A program made the position numbers and the translations under genes. The notes beneath the pieces are model-generated. The model worked only from the letters and a program-made list of their open reading frames with translations, was not told the DNA's origin and did no database searches. DNA of 64,000 bases from Chrysomallon squamiferum. Its lineage: Eukaryota; Mollusca; Gastropoda; Neomphalida; Peltospiridae. Each line of letters opens with the position of its first letter. Positions within the stretch are counted from its first letter, which is position 1. Positions 49,619-62,824 of the stretch are shown here, in pieces. The stretch is taken from the NCBI GenBank assembly GCA_012295275.1, contig CM022677.1, forward strand, positions 6,960,814 to 7,024,813, written 5' to 3'.

Positions 49619-49784
49619 CTGAAACTGTATTGAGAAAACTGGTATTAGTTTTACTTAATTAAATAATGTTACTTTTAAAAATGTTACTACTGCATCAAAC
49701 TCTGCTATTTGTGAAATTATCATCTGAGACAAGACACTTTGCACTTATTGCTTTGACAGTACAATTTAGAGAAAAACAGCTCAC

Positions 49785-49892
49785 CTTTTTCACATTTTTT
49801 TCTGTCTTTAGTCAAGTAGTAACCATAGTGATGTAAACTGTCTTCAACATTCTGACAAATCTGTTACAATAATCTGTTTACATTCTCAAATT
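49785..49892 (-). pseudogene. EGF-like exon a (in-frame stop)
   Basis: Acceptor TGTTTCAG and donor GTGAGC in phase 1. The frame reads EFENVNRLL, a TAA stop, then QICQNVEDSLHHYGYYLTKD and RKKCEKG. The second part fits the C-terminal half of an EGF module (C-x-N, GYYLTKDRKKC). The alternative frame gives ECKQII for the N-terminal half. Confidence 0.5.
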
Positions 49893-50493
49893 CTGAAACA
49901 AAAGTAATTTATTATTTTAAATATTTTTCTTTTTCCTTTTTTTCTTTTCTTCCTTCATTTCTTTTTTATTTAGCTCAGTATTAACATACATGTGAGAAAT
50001 GTATTAACAACAGCATCAGTTCAAAAATTACTGACTTTTTTATAATTTGAAAAATTAAATAAACAAACAAAAATTATAGAAGTAATTAATGATTTTTAAA
50101 AATCAGTCTTATCACTGTTAACTGACTGTTCACTTAAACATATCTAATTAATAATGACAGTGACTTTATTCTCTAAACTTAGATTACAGTACAGAGAAGA
50201 ATGTATTAAAGATATAATATCAAGGTTAAAATGCAGTAACAATAACAATAAAAAAACAAATAATCATAATAACAATAATTAATAATGACGGTACTAATAA
50301 TTACAACAGTAAAAACAATAATAATAATAAAACAAACCACAAAACCTCATCAAGAATTAATAATAATTATATATGTATACAATGAAGTTAGCTCTTGAAA
50401 TGTTTATGGCTTGTGAAAAATAAATGAAATTATATTCTTTAGTATTTTGAAATGAAATAAATCAGAGAAAGTGAGAAGAGCTGCACCCAAAAC

Positions 50494-50696
50494 ATTGATA
50501 AACAAGCCATACGGGATTAACGAACAATTCCCGAAAGAAATTAATGGCAGGAGAAAATTTCTATATCCACATTACAGCAAAAAGGCAAGGGAAAAGATTG
50601 GTTTTAACTGGTGATAAACTGTATATCAAGGTCAGGCTGTTTACACTGGGAGAGGACGGGCCAGAAGCCAGTAACACAAACATACTTCTTAAGATT
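50494..50696 (+). mobile_element. L1-type ORF1 protein fragment
   Basis: The + strand reads NKPYGINEQFPKEINGRRKF and LYPHYSKKAR, then after a one-base shift RLVLTGDKLYIKVRLFT. The order EQFPKEI, RRKFLYP, DKLYI matches the C-terminal part of ORF1 (Transposase_22/L1-ORF1p type) proteins of non-LTR elements. It is a short, frameshifted relic in an intron of the Ig/EGF locus. Confidence 0.55.
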
Positions 50697-50704
50697 ACAC
50701 TTCT

Positions 50705-52650
50705 TTGAACATCCAAATCCCTTGGCCTATTAATATTTTGGCCATTCTGGGTCAGGTATCAGTTGTCATTACAGAGCTTTCAGTAGACGATATGTTCAAA
50801 AATGAGTTACATAAGAAATATGAATCTCTTAAAAAGGTACTTATACCAAAACCAGAGCACTTTTTGTTGATAAATGAACTGAAGCATTTAAATGAACAAT
50901 CATCAGCTAAGTTACACCAAGGTTATTATCTTCTGTCCATGTATGAGATTCTTCAGTGTGGTGATGTTGAGAAGTTGATAAGACGTCGCACGTTTAACGA
51001 TGACCTGAGTATTACGTGCACATCAAAGATACATTCGATGTTATCAAACGTGCCCACACTGACACTGGCCACGGTGGTTGCAATCGAATGGTAAAGGAGA
51101 TAGACAAGAAGTATGCCAATGTTACCAGGGATTCTACTGAACTGTTTAAGTCAATGTGCATTGACTGTCAGTGTAAACTGATGAAAAGGGTGTGGTTGTC
51201 TGACCGATCTTGTCTAAAGAGTTCTCTGCTTGTGGTCAAGTAGATCTCATTGTTATGCAATCATTACCTCATGGTTCTTTCAAGTGTATTATGGTGTATC
51301 AGGATCATCTTCCAAAGTTCGTTGTTTGACATTAAAGACATGCTTGTTGGAGGATAGGTGAGAAAGATACCACTGACTGGACTGTTGGTGTTAAATCTGT
51401 TCAGTTTTGCAAGAAATCAAGTTTCAGTGCTGGAATAAAACAGCCACCTTATGCAACCTCATTACCGCATGAAGCTGCAGACGGAAGATGACTTACTAGC
51501 CATTCTGTCCAGCAGCTCAACTCAACCAGACACTCAGCCTCTACCAGAAACAACTCACCTCTACCAGAAACAACTCACCTCTACCAGAAACAACTCAATG
51601 TCAGAAACAACTCAACCTCTACCAGAAACAACTCACCTCTACCAGAAACAACTCAATATCTGTCAAAAACAACTCAACCTCTACCAGAAACAACTCAACG
51701 TCTGTCAAAAACAACTCAACCTCTACCAGAAACAACTCAACGTCTGTCAAAAACAACTCAACCTCTACCAGAAACAACTCAACGTCTGTCAAAAACAACT
51801 CAACCTCTACCAGAAAGAACTCGACCTCTACCAGAAACAACTCAATGTCTGTCAAAAACAACTCAACCTCTACCAGAAAGAACTCGACCTCTACCAGAAA
51901 CAACTCAATGTCTGTCAAAAACAACTCAACCTCTACCAGAAAGAACTCGACCTCTACCAGAAACAACTCAATGTCTGTCAAAAACAACTCAACCTCTACC
52001 AGAAAGAACTCGACCTCTACCAGAAACAACTCACCTCTACCAGAAAGAACTCAATGTCAGAAACAACTCAACCTCTACCAGAAACAACTCAATGTTTGTC
52101 AAAAACAACTCAACTTCTACCAGAAACAACTCAATGTCTGTCAGAAACAACTCAACCTCTACCAGATGACTCAACCAATGAGCAGCATAGAAAAGAAAAG
52201 AAAGCTTGCAATAGCTGAAAAACAGAAACAAGCCAAGCATGTTGTTAAGCGAAGTCGTGTGATTATGAAGGATGGTGCTGTTTGTGATAACGTAGCTGTG
52301 CCCATTCTGTCTGTTGACAGGGAATGTGGTGATCCCAGAAATATTCTACGTGTTATATTAGCTGTAGAAAACAGACAATATACCATTGGTTGCCCTTCTG
52401 GTATTCTGAAAGAGAAATATAGTCGACACCAGTTTGATTTATGTCCTCAGAGAATCCTGAGTGAATCTGACATTGACAGTGATAGCAGTGTGTCACTTCG
52501 TCAAGCCAACTTTCAACATGGTGGTCAGGGTTTTGTCAAGTGCAATTTGTAATGGACCTAAGAGATGTCAGAGTAAGCGATGTGTTTGTTTCAAAACTAA
52601 TGTGTTGTGTAATAGCAGATGTCACAACAGTGTAAATTGTTTAAATAAAT
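50705..52650 (+). pseudogene. KRBA2-like integrase (transposon-derived) relic
   Basis: Pieces in order on the + strand follow the KRBA2/Ginger-like layout. An N-terminal helical region is at 50705-51020, then an H2C2-type zinc segment DVIKRAHTDTGHGGCNRMVK and CIDCQCK. The start of the integrase core follows, with GQVDLIVMQSLPHGSFKCIM and VYQDHLPKFVV then a stop. After a deletion comes DWTVGVKSVQFCKKSSF near 51380. Next are a large 21-bp minisatellite (51530-52165), a conserved tail (VPILSVDRECGDPRNILRVI, YTIGCPSGILKEKYSRHQF), and a cysteine cluster KRCQSKRCVCFKTNVLCNSR. The second aspartate and the glutamate of the catalytic triad are deleted, and several frameshifts are present. Dead element. 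Confidence 0.75.
51530..52165. repeat. 21-bp coding minisatellite (42-bp higher-order unit)
   Basis: Built from two related 21-mers, CAACTCAACCTCTACCAGAAA (heptapeptide QLNLYQK) and a variant encoding QLNVCQK, alternating as a 42-bp unit, with a third variant (KELDLYQ) in the middle. Because 21 is a multiple of three, several frames on both strands stay open for more than 400 bp. These are not evidence of genes. Confidence 0.92.
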
Positions 52651-52659
52651 CAAGTATGT

Positions 52660-54440
52660 ATTATGTGTCACCAATGCATTATACTGGTAAATTTGTTTTT
52701 ACATGTATTTGATTATTCATTACAGATGAAACATAATTTAGTTATTAGAAAACACCCAAGAAATACCCTTTAGTCATTTAGTAAATCACTGGAAGTCATT
52801 TTCAGTCACTTGGCCAAATGACAAGCGGTCAGAGGCATGTGACCAAATGACTGGTTTGACACATTGACTGTAACATATATATATATATATATTTATTTAT
52901 TTATTTACTGCATGTAGAAGTACCTGAAATCAATAAAACATTGTGAAAGAAAAACATTTTTCTATGAATAAGTTCTGTTTATCACTGTTATAACAGTACT
53001 ATATGTTGAATACATTATATTAAAGTACTTGAAATATATCTGAAAGATCTAAATTATGAAATGGTCACTCTTAAATTTCTTTGCAATCCTTGAAACAAAA
53101 ATGTATTCTATAAAACTGAATTACATAAATTAATAATTATAATAAAAATACACAGGGTTTTAAATTGTATTAATGGTCTTGGAAAATTGTCACAGAACAT
53201 CCAAACCTTCCAGTTTTACATGCTTAAATACTTGCATTTACAAAACTGGGACTGATACTACATACTGTCAGTGTTACTTTTACTGGTTGAGTGTTCACAA
53301 TTTTATAAAAAGTTATGCTTCATTCTACTCTGACCCAACCTTGAAAACAAATTACAAAGCAATAATAATTCAATATAATAAAAGCTTGTCCTCATTTCAA
53401 ATCCAGGCATTATCACTAGCACCCTTGTAAAATACAACAGTGAGTAGATATGATAAAAGGGATGACTATGTTAGTAATTTGTTTTACAAGCTTGGGGATA
53501 TATAACATTCTGTGTGTTCATAGCAGCTGTGTTGAACATTTTATTAATCAGTCAGATTATTTATTCACAGAAAGAATTTGCACTTCAATAATTACATCAT
53601 GGAACTATTGTTTAAACTCTTAAACATATTCATACAACTCGACATAGAACATGACTGAAATTTGAAACATTTTTAAGTATATAGTTAGGTTTCCTAATAT
53701 TGTACTTTTGAGAGCAATATCTGCTTAAAATTTTGTTGTTTTATTCATTGTTATTGGGACTATATATTTAATTTTCTAGTACAGTTCACAACAACAACAA
53801 CAACAACAAAAAAAAAAATAATAATAATAATAATTTCAAGTACATCTTTTAATTTTTGATACAAGAGAAAATAAGAAATTTATTGTGTGAAATTACTATA
53901 TAATAATAAAGACAGGAAAAAAGTAATATCATTGTTGTGTTATGGTGAAGTTAGCCTTGGACAATTAATATCTTTACATCCATCAACACCAGTAATAATC
54001 TTGATAACCAAGCAGCTGAAGGGAAAATGTGTGATAAATGGAATAAAGCAGATTAGACGCAAAGTATGTTTAGTACATGCAGAATATTAATCAATGTCAT
54101 AATACTTATTTAAAAAGTAAAAATAAGAACAAGTATATAATTATAAAATCAACTATTGCTTCAATTTTTATTGTAAATTATTTGTATTAATCTTCTTTTC
54201 TAATGTATTACTAGTTTTCAAAACAAAGTGACATTTCTGTTTTAATTACTTCTAATGTATGTTTCTAAATTTATAAAATATTAATCATGTAGCACTTGTT
54301 TCATATTGTTATTGGAAGTAGAGAAACATTACCCACAAAATTATTTAAATTATATTAAATTAACAGTTATGTACTGAGAAATACAAAATAAGGTTTATGT
54401 ATTTAAATTTTATGATGATGATCAGTTCTACATGTACAAA
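52660..54440. other. Intronic sequence, no gene recognised
   Basis: AT-rich. Short open frames (53173-53430, 53887-54090) show no domain or splice context that I can support. Confidence 0.5.
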
Positions 54441-54448
54441 CATCATAC

Positions 54449-54460
54449 CTGTCTGTGGAC
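54449..54460 (-). CDS. Candidate 12-nt micro-exon
   Basis: On the - strand TTACAG, then GTCCACAGACAG, then GTATGA. Read phase 1 to 1 it would add about four residues (GPQT) between the Ig and EGF parts. Micro-exons of this kind are easy to find by chance, so this is only a candidate. Confidence 0.2.
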
Positions 54461-55938
54461 CTGTAACATTGAAAATAAAAATTTAAAATGAAAATATAAA
54501 TTTTGTTTCAAAACTTTTTTTTTTTTTTTTTTTTATGTGTGTGTTTTTTCAGTTTCTTTTAAATGGAAATTACTATAAAAATAAAGCTAGACTTCAAGGT
54601 TTAAACAAAATACTTTTAGGCTCGATAAATAAATGAGATATACAAACATGAAATGTTCTTGTATGGTGCATAGGTAAATGTTTGTAGAAGTCAGATGTAA
54701 AACCTACTAAATAAAACTCAAAGACATACATACATCAGTTAGTTATTTTTCTGCATGTATCTGCCTATTTCAGAAAAAAACACCAAAAACAATAAAATAA
54801 AGCAACAAATAGTCATATAAATGACAATTCAAAAAAGAAACTATTTTAAATAACTTGATATATTTCTAACAGTCTATATTTTAAGTATCTCTAACATTTT
54901 CTGAGTTTTCAAATGAAAGATTTCTTGAACATATTACTTATACTTCACAGGTTTAGGAAATTATGTACTGAACTGGTGTTGTGAAATTAAATTAGAAACA
55001 CATCAAAATAATCAATAAGCTTCATGAGAACAAAAGTCTATCCAAGTTACCAGAATAAAACAAAGTTTACTCATATTCTCTGCATTGTCATTTTTGTTTT
55101 TGGGTCATTCTGTGTCAAATCACCCAATGGGTTAAACCCGACCATCTCAGATTTTCATCACACTTGGCATTCTTATTGACTGGGATCCCACAGCATCAAA
55201 TGTGAAATATTAGCCCAATCGGATCTGTGGTATGGGAGATAAGGCCCATTGAATTTTGAGATTTTTGACCACCAACCTTTGAACCCTCGTATGAGAAGCA
55301 GATATATTGAGTTTACAAAACATATTTCATAACATTACAAAATTAATTTGTAACAATAAATAATCATAATTTATCTACTGTGCATATACAACAGTAAGTA
55401 AGATCAGTAATGTGAGACACATACAGACTAAACTGTATTCTTTAATTGTATAAAATAATAACATCGAGATGTGTGCATGGCACAACTGCTGATATGATAA
55501 TCACTTTGTATCAACTGAAAATATCTCTTCAGTTATGCAAGAAATAAAATACTGTTATTTTCAATCATTTTAAGAACAAATGAAAATGAATTATATTTTT
55601 TACCATTAAGAAATGACATCAGGTTTTGATGTTGTACCTGTTATTTATTAAAATCAGTTTATTTTCTTTTTTCTTTTTTTAGAGCAGTAAAATACTTTTA
55701 AGCTAAAACTAAAACAAATATTAACATTAACAAATTCAATACAATAAAAGGGAGATTAAAAAAAAGTAAGAAAGAAAACAACTTCTTTGAAGTAAGTGAT
55801 ACATTATTAACTTTGCAGTGAAAATATGTGTGAATTCTAAGTGTAAAAAAATTAAAATAGTTCCACCAACCTCAGTTAGACATTTGATAGTTAAAAAGTA
55901 ATAATATATTTCTAGAATTTCATTAGAGTAGGACATGA

Positions 55939-55987
<49 letters not shown>

Positions 55988-56540
55988 TGTGCAGGTCTGT
56001 GTGTTTACCTTCACATCAGTTGCTTTGAAATTATGAATGAATGATGGAATTTTTTTGTGAAACAATATGTCAAGAGCTCACACTGTGAAGTAAGCAATGT
56101 GTAAATTTTCTGAAATATTTATGTATCAAGCAGTCAACCTGACATCTGCAGGTTTAACATTTGCAGTTTTTAACAAACTTCTGTATTAAGAAATAATATT
56201 CTTATGATGGAATACTGTGGTCAATATTATTTCATTGGGTTTTAGGAGTTCTTAACAGAACCTTTAGTTGAAGATTCAGGTTATGAATATGTATAGGATA
56301 CAAATATGTCAGTTTGTATAGAATTTTGTCAACCTAGGTACAACATCAAAACCTTATGTGTCATTCATGTCATTTTGTACTGATAAAAATTTATTGCAGC
56401 AGAAATATATATTTATTTTTATTAACCCTTTTCTCTCAAATCATAATAATATCTGACATTTGGATGGAGTTGCCTTTACCACTTCTCACACACAAGCAAA
56501 TACACAGTTGAAATTTTTATCATTTACTAAATATTTTATA
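54460..56540. other. Intronic sequence
   Basis: Contains an (AC)/(TG)n tract at 55940-55985 and, near 55115-55275, a non-AT-rich segment around GGTTAAACCCGACCATCTCA that looks like a transposon relic I cannot name. Confidence 0.5.
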
Positions 56541-56558
56541 TCATTTATAGCAACTTAC

Positions 56559-56891
56559 CTGAAATTGTTTTGCTGCAAGTCGTATCACCAATACCAGGAG
56601 GATCACCATCAGTACAGCTCCATGTTCCTTCATCAAGAGTTTTGTCAAAAGACTTTATAATAAGTGTGATTTGTGTAGACGAGTCTAATACAAAACTGTA
56701 TCCAAGTCTGCCACCCCACGGATCACAATCAGTTGTATCTACTTTACAGGACATAACTTCTTCTGGGTTTCCAGAATTTGGACGAAAATATTTTATTCCA
56801 ACTGTTACTGTTCCAGACACTTTACAGGTTAAGTTTGTCTCCTTCCATTCTGTTGGTGCATCCAAGCAATCTATATCTGTGCTTGCTTTTC
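56559..56891 (-). CDS. Immunoglobulin-like domain exon
   Basis: Acceptor TTGTGTTTTACAG and donor GTAAGT bound a 333-nt exon, phase 1 to phase 1, fully open. It encodes 111 residues, starting KASTDIDCLDAPTEWKETNL and including LTCKVSG (B-strand cysteine), IKYFRPNSGNPEEVMSCKV, LGYSFVLDSSTQITLIIKSF and EGTWSCTDG (F-strand cysteine). The order of an early cysteine, a T-C pair, a T-L-x-I strand and G-x-W-x-C is an Ig-superfamily fold with extra cysteines, as seen in secreted lophotrochozoan immune-type proteins. Phase-1 symmetry allows shuffling. It joins the signal exon at 62825 in phase. It contains no frameshift, unlike the EGF exons downstream. Confidence 0.85.
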
Positions 56892-56899
56892 CTGTAAAA

Positions 56900-58640
56900 C
56901 ACAATTTTATTTATTTAAAAAATATAAAGAGAATGACAGATATATATATAAATAAATACATAAATATATTATTTATAGTCCAGTTTGAACCATGTATATA
57001 TACACATTCATATACAAGAAAGGTTTAAGCTAGGCTAGACAAATTGGGAGAACTAACTTCTACCTAGACACATTATGGCAAAATGGGGAACTTTGGAGAT
57101 AAGTGAAGTTTTATAAATCAGAAATGAGAGATAATATTATTATGGTATAACCAGGCCTTTATCATTAACATAAAATTAATTCGCTGCATATAGACCAAGT
57201 GGTTTTTTGTTTAGCAAAAAAAAAAAAAAGCTGTTTTGCATTACCTGTTTTTATAAATTCTATTTCATTTTAATTTCAGGCATAAATTATGTAATTAAAG
57301 TTTAATATATAAAACACACCAATAAAATTTGTGAAAATCACAGAAAACAAAGGTATTTATTCAAGATTCTTCTGGTCTGAGTGTGGTTTGTAGAAACTTG
57401 TAGAAGGCCCCACAGACAAACTGTGACATGTACTATCAGTATTTCTTTTGGAAATTCATATTTTTTTATTTTTAAAATTTTTATCAGGATATTTTTTACT
57501 TTTACTTTTCACTGTGTGAACTTGTTTAAAGTCTATACTGTGCTGGCAAAATAAACAAAAAACACACCTCTATCATTGTATATGTCATCTTTAACTGCCA
57601 TCCATGGCCTTTGGCATTTACGCTGGTAAGAGTGGTACTTGTTTTACATTGGGCTTTTTGGCTGATGGGGGTTCACCACTGCAACAACTAATTTATATAC
57701 ATTATATTTTTGATAATTACCTAAAAAGGTGCCATTATGCTGAATACACTCTATATTTATCTCAAAAATAGCAATATTATACACTCGAAGGAAACATGGC
57801 AGAAAAATCTTTAATGTATCCAATGTACTGTCCATTTATTTCATCTAATTTGAGAAAATTTTTAGTGAAATATTAACACAATTGTAATTAAAATACAACT
57901 GATTCCAGTCGTAACAATGACATCACTACATTATGTGATGTACAGATTGGCCACAGTGATAAAGCCATACAATGACACAGATTTGCATCACTGTATGAAA
58001 AGTATGTGTCAGGATGAAAGATCACAATTAAAACAACTAAAAGTAATAAAACATAATTTTACAACTAAGTACAGACAGGGTTTGACAGGCCGCAAAGAAA
58101 CAAAACTTAACTCAAGCCATTTAATGACCAGGGAATACAGCAACCATGCAAGCATTTTAACAAGTGGAAATCCTGTAAATGAGACTTTGTGTATTTGACA
58201 ACACTGACAAATTGTCAGTTTCGTAGCGTGTGACAATAGTAAAATGATAAAAATGATAAAAAATGTAATTCTGTTTCAAAATATGATTTCTATTCCACAA
58301 TGTGAATTCTGCAAATTCCACTTACCATGATCACAGAATAACCACTGGGTCTATACATTGCTATAATGTTACAGGTGTTAGATAAGAAATAATTAATTAC
58401 TGAAATGTATAGTATTTATTACTTGTTCTATCAATCTAAACATGTATGTATGCTGTTACATGTAAGATCTATTTGCAATGATTTCTAATCTGGTGCAAGA
58501 CTGATTGTACCTGGGATTGTCATAGATACAAGTGATTTGTTGGCATCATGTTTTCAGAGTTTTCAATGATGCACACATTTCATGTTTTCTTCAAACTCTT
58601 TACTGATTGCTGGTAGAAAGCACAATACTGGTGATGGTGT
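56900..58640. other. Intronic sequence, no gene recognised
   Basis: AT-rich, with no splice-bounded frame or named repeat that I can support. The frame at 57917-58198 has no recognisable domain. Confidence 0.5.
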
Positions 58641-58665
58641 TTACTGTTTGCCCAAGAACTGAGTT

Positions 58666-59165
58666 GTGATTTTGACACCATGCTACTGTTCCTTTGTCCA
58701 CAGTGTGCTCTGGCCCACTCTATCACTATTAGCAGTGATGCATCTGTTTGTCCCACAACTGACAGATTTAGTTAACTTTTTACAACTTTCAGTACAGTAT
58801 TCCTTCCAGGGCCAAAACAGCATGCAACATTGTCACAACCAGAAACAACGACCAGATTTCCATAACTTGCACTTTCAACAGGATGGAGCCCAACCCCATT
58901 TTGCAAAAGTTATCTGAAAATTTCTTGATGAGTCATTTCCTAATAAATGGATTGGCAGTTGTGGGCCAATTGAATTTCCTCCATTATCTCCTGACAGATG
59001 CCAATTGACTTTTGTGTCTGGGGACTTATTAAAGACTCCATGAATTCAAGGAAGCCAAGATGTATTGGAGAGCTTCGGCAGTTCATTACTGATTTGCTAG
59101 CCTTGATCCAGACTTGGCTACCAAAATGTGTCACAGTGCTTTAACATTGTCAAGAATGCACTGAA
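58666..59165 (+). mobile_element. mariner-like transposase relic
   Basis: The + strand reads LHFQQDGAQPHFAKVI, then after a stop KFLDESFPNKWIGSCGPIEF and PPLSPD, then FCVWGLIKDSMNSRKPRCIG and ELRQFITDLLA. FQQDGAxPHxA, WIGxxGPIExPPxSPD and FxxWGxxKD are the conserved C-terminal catalytic motifs of a widespread IS630/Tc1/mariner-group transposase in invertebrates. Several stops and frameshifts make it non-functional. It lies in the large intron between the signal and Ig exons, in the opposite orientation to the gene. Confidence 0.7.
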
Positions 59166-59199
59166 CCAGATGCCTTACAATTTGAACATTTATCATAAG

Positions 59200-62100
59200 T
59201 GTTGTAAATAAACTTGACTGCTTATACTGTTACAATATTTTCTGATGTAATACATTTATTTCCTGAATTCTTTTTAGTCTGCCTGACATTTTTTTATTAC
59301 AAATGACTGTATAGTAACTTTACAGATACCCTGTATGTGTGTATATATATAAATTTATATGAATATACATAACATAAATGTATATTTACATCTGCATCAC
59401 TAAAGCTGTAACCTAACCGAACATCTTTTTTAGAAACCAATGATTTCAGTTGCAGCATCCTAACTGCACTCTACGGCGCAGTGGTTTGAGCTATTCGAGT
59501 GCACAACACAATACCGATAGGAACTGTTTCTATTTCATTGTTGCACTACATGAGCATCTAAAAATATATTAACCAATCACAAACAAGATTATTTCCCCTG
59601 TACATGAAAATGGAAGATGAACAACTCATCCATGTTGTTCAGAGGATACTAGTACTTTACAACTGTTCTTATCAACATAAAAAGATAACAACAGTAAAAA
59701 GAAAATGCCTGGAAGAATATTGGAAAAACTATAGGTTTACCTAGTAAGTAATGTGTGTGTTTTATTAATAAATGCATGTATAAGCTTCTTGGAAAGTTCA
59801 GTCATATCCAGGGGGGGGGAGGTAGTTTTGCATTAAGACGATGGAACACTTTAATACATACACTGATAGGTTTAACTTGTCTTCAGTGGATCAAATTTTC
59901 AAAAATGCTATGGTAGCGTCTGGTTAGGATATAAATAGTGTTGTGTCACTTGTGCCCAGTTAGGATGGTGATAATGAGCATTTTAGGACTAGCTTCTCCA
60001 TGTGTAGTGTCCATATCCCTTTTGTTGATGATGTCACACTACTGTCCTCAGTTGGAGTTATGTTTTGAGATGTGATGATCAGTTTGTGTTTCTGTTTTCA
60101 GTGACAATCAGGATAATTTCTGTGATGGCAGCTCCATACTTACTTTCAGATGCAGAACTCTGATCATTTCAGTGTTCTTGTGACACCTTTCATGCTGTAT
60201 TCACAGTACTGATTAAATTCCAGCTTCCTCTCAATAAGCTCTCTGATTTGAAGACACAGGTTTACACTTACTACCCACAGGTTACCTCAACTTTCAATTG
60301 GTTCTTCATCTCTAATTTCCACTTCAAGGCAGCTGGCCTGAATACCTATTACTCTCAAATAGATGAGGTTGTGAGATATGCTTGTTTCACCAACAGTTAC
60401 ACTTTTATTCCAAGGTAAGTATCTTTTATGCTGATGTAATCATGAAAATGCTCTGGTCAGGTCCTTTTGAATTCAGATATCTGTTCTCATCAAACTTTCA
60501 AAGCAATCTTGCACACTCACTATAGTGGTACCCACCATGCACTTGACAATGCTCATGATAGCTTCAGGATGACTCACTAGATCAAGGGAGCAGATATTTA
60601 TCTCCAGCTTGAGTCTCTATCTTTCCTGACACTGGAGATCCTAAACTGTGCTTCCTCTTTATGAATATTCTCCACCACCATTGAACATTTCACAGAGATT
60701 GGACCTCCAACAACTTTCTGAAGATGTGTAGAGTTGACGCGCAAAGTTTTTGTGTTGCATGAAAGATAATAAAGGCACATTTAAGTCAGTTGAGAGTTCA
60801 GAAGCCAAAGGTCACCTTAGAAATGCCACAAATCATCGAAACTCATTTTATTAAATATAAACTTAACTTCCTGAGAAAGCACACGAAAGGACAAGAATAG
60901 TTTAAGAAGCTAAGATTCAAAATGCAATAAAAGTATAGTTAAGACTTCTTGAAAATATGTATTTTCGGCAATTAATAAAATATGGTGGCCATTTTTTTTT
61001 ATTTTTATTTATTTATTTTTTTTAATTGAAAAATAATTCATAACTGCATTTGATTCTTTTATGATAGAAAATTCATAAAACAAACTTTAATTTATGTTTC
61101 TCTCTTATTTAGTAATCCTAATAAATTGTCTTGGATTTGGTGGTGTCCATCTTGGATACATAGATGTTTAGAGCATTAAATTCAATTCACTTCAACAATT
61201 AATTATTTATTGTTGACCTATTAGTTATTAGTCTATACCTAACATGATAATATATAGAGTGTATTTAATTTGACTTAAAACAGCCACATCTTCATCCTTT
61301 TGTGGTTGCCATCATGATTTTGTATTTTATTGAGGAAAAACATAACAGCATTATATTCTGTATGCCTGAAAATGTATAAAAGAACCTTTCATTCATGTTT
61401 CTATTTGATCTAGTTATGAAGATATGAAGAAAATAGATTTGGTGGTGGCCATCTTGGATTTGGCCTCCTAGCACAAACTGCTCAAGGGTATGAAGTGACG
61501 TCAACCAGCAGTTTCTTTGTATATGTATACCCTAAACATTGATTATCAACAACAACAAGTTCAGACACCAAAACAAGGTTAAGCACAGATATGGCATTTA
61601 CCTGCCAAACTAACACTGTTGATGTAGTGAATGGCATTTTAATTTCAACTATAAGCAAATTATCATTCACCATAACACAAAAGTTGTGCAAACAAAAAAT
61701 GATTTAAATGCAAGGTTGATTTTGCTAAAAACAGTCATTCATGCAATTTGTACACCCTGTAATCTTACCCCAAAATATATAACTATGACGAGGTTTTGGT
61801 TTCATATGTTGTCATGATATTGGGACATATCCTTTTTTTTTCTTTAAAAAACAGTTGCCTACGTTGAAGGAAAATACACGTCCACAAAAATAGAGTGTAT
61901 TTAACAAGAAATGTTAACACATTGATGTGGTGGGCTGTTAATGTCTTTCAGGGGAATGTGGCTCAACTTGCCCTGGTTATTCAGAATGTTTTGCTTCTTT
62001 GCTTGTTTGCATGTTTGCAAGAAACAAACAAAACATTGAATTCACTTCATACCTCCCACAATTTATATATAGTACACAATATATGCAATTCTCTGTAACA

Positions 62101-62800
62101 AGTCAAACAATTTAACATTTTCCAGTCAAAACTTATCATGCATGATTAACTTTATAATGGATAAGTACTAAATAGTTAGGTAAGCCTGGTCTTCCTCTTT
62201 CATTTTTGGAAAGGTTTAATGATTGCTAATTCCTAACTTAGATACTGACCATTTATAAACTTTGCACCTTTGCAGTTTTGTTAAATCATTAGAAAAAATC
62301 ATAACATACTCAGATTGAACTGTCAGTGTTTAATTCAGCTGAGTAATGACTGAAGTGTGCAATCAAATACAGACTGAAGTGATCTCCAGGTAATGCAGTA
62401 AAATGCATGCTTACAGTGCTTTCCAGTTGTATTCAAGATGCCAAATATTATAAAAGAAAGCATAAGTAAAGAAAGAAAGGTATATTTTTTTTGTCATCAG
62501 TTTGCATAGATACACTAAATTATTTCAGTACACTGTCTGTAAGTACATTTCACTCTAATTTTATACCTTGCTGTAGGGAATGGCTGAATCAATTATTTAA
62601 TACCAGCATATTTTTTAAAACACGGTCAAGAATAAACATATTATCAACTGCTGAGGCACCTCAAATTTCAACTGTTTCAGACAAGTTATATTATTTAGCT
62701 CTAAATATCAGATTCCAGTCATTGATAGTAAAGAGTTTTTGAACAGATAAAATCAATTCCAAGAATTTCCAGTTATTCCTCAATAAATAGTTTGGAATAT
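59200..62800. other. Large intron, mostly unassigned
   Basis: Between the signal and Ig exons. 59900-60800 is less AT-rich and looks like eroded coding or transposon sequence, but I could not name it. Near 61060-61460 two related segments carry GGTGGTGTCCATCTTGGAT and GGTGGTGGCCATCTTGGAT, a diverged direct repeat. Confidence 0.45.
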
Positions 62801-62824
62801 AAAACTGACATGGAAAACACTCAC

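Noticed and set aside
51619-52029. 136-codon - strand frame rich in FLVEVELFLTDIE
   Set aside because: Antisense of the 21-bp minisatellite; open only because the unit length is a multiple of three.
59440-59530. Possible tRNA-derived SINE (GGCGCAGTGGTTTGAGC resembles an A box)
   Set aside because: No convincing B box or terminal repeat was visible, and only one copy was noticed.
59900-60800. Less AT-rich stretch resembling eroded coding sequence
   Set aside because: No frame longer than about 60 codons and no motif I could tie to a transposon or host gene on either strand.
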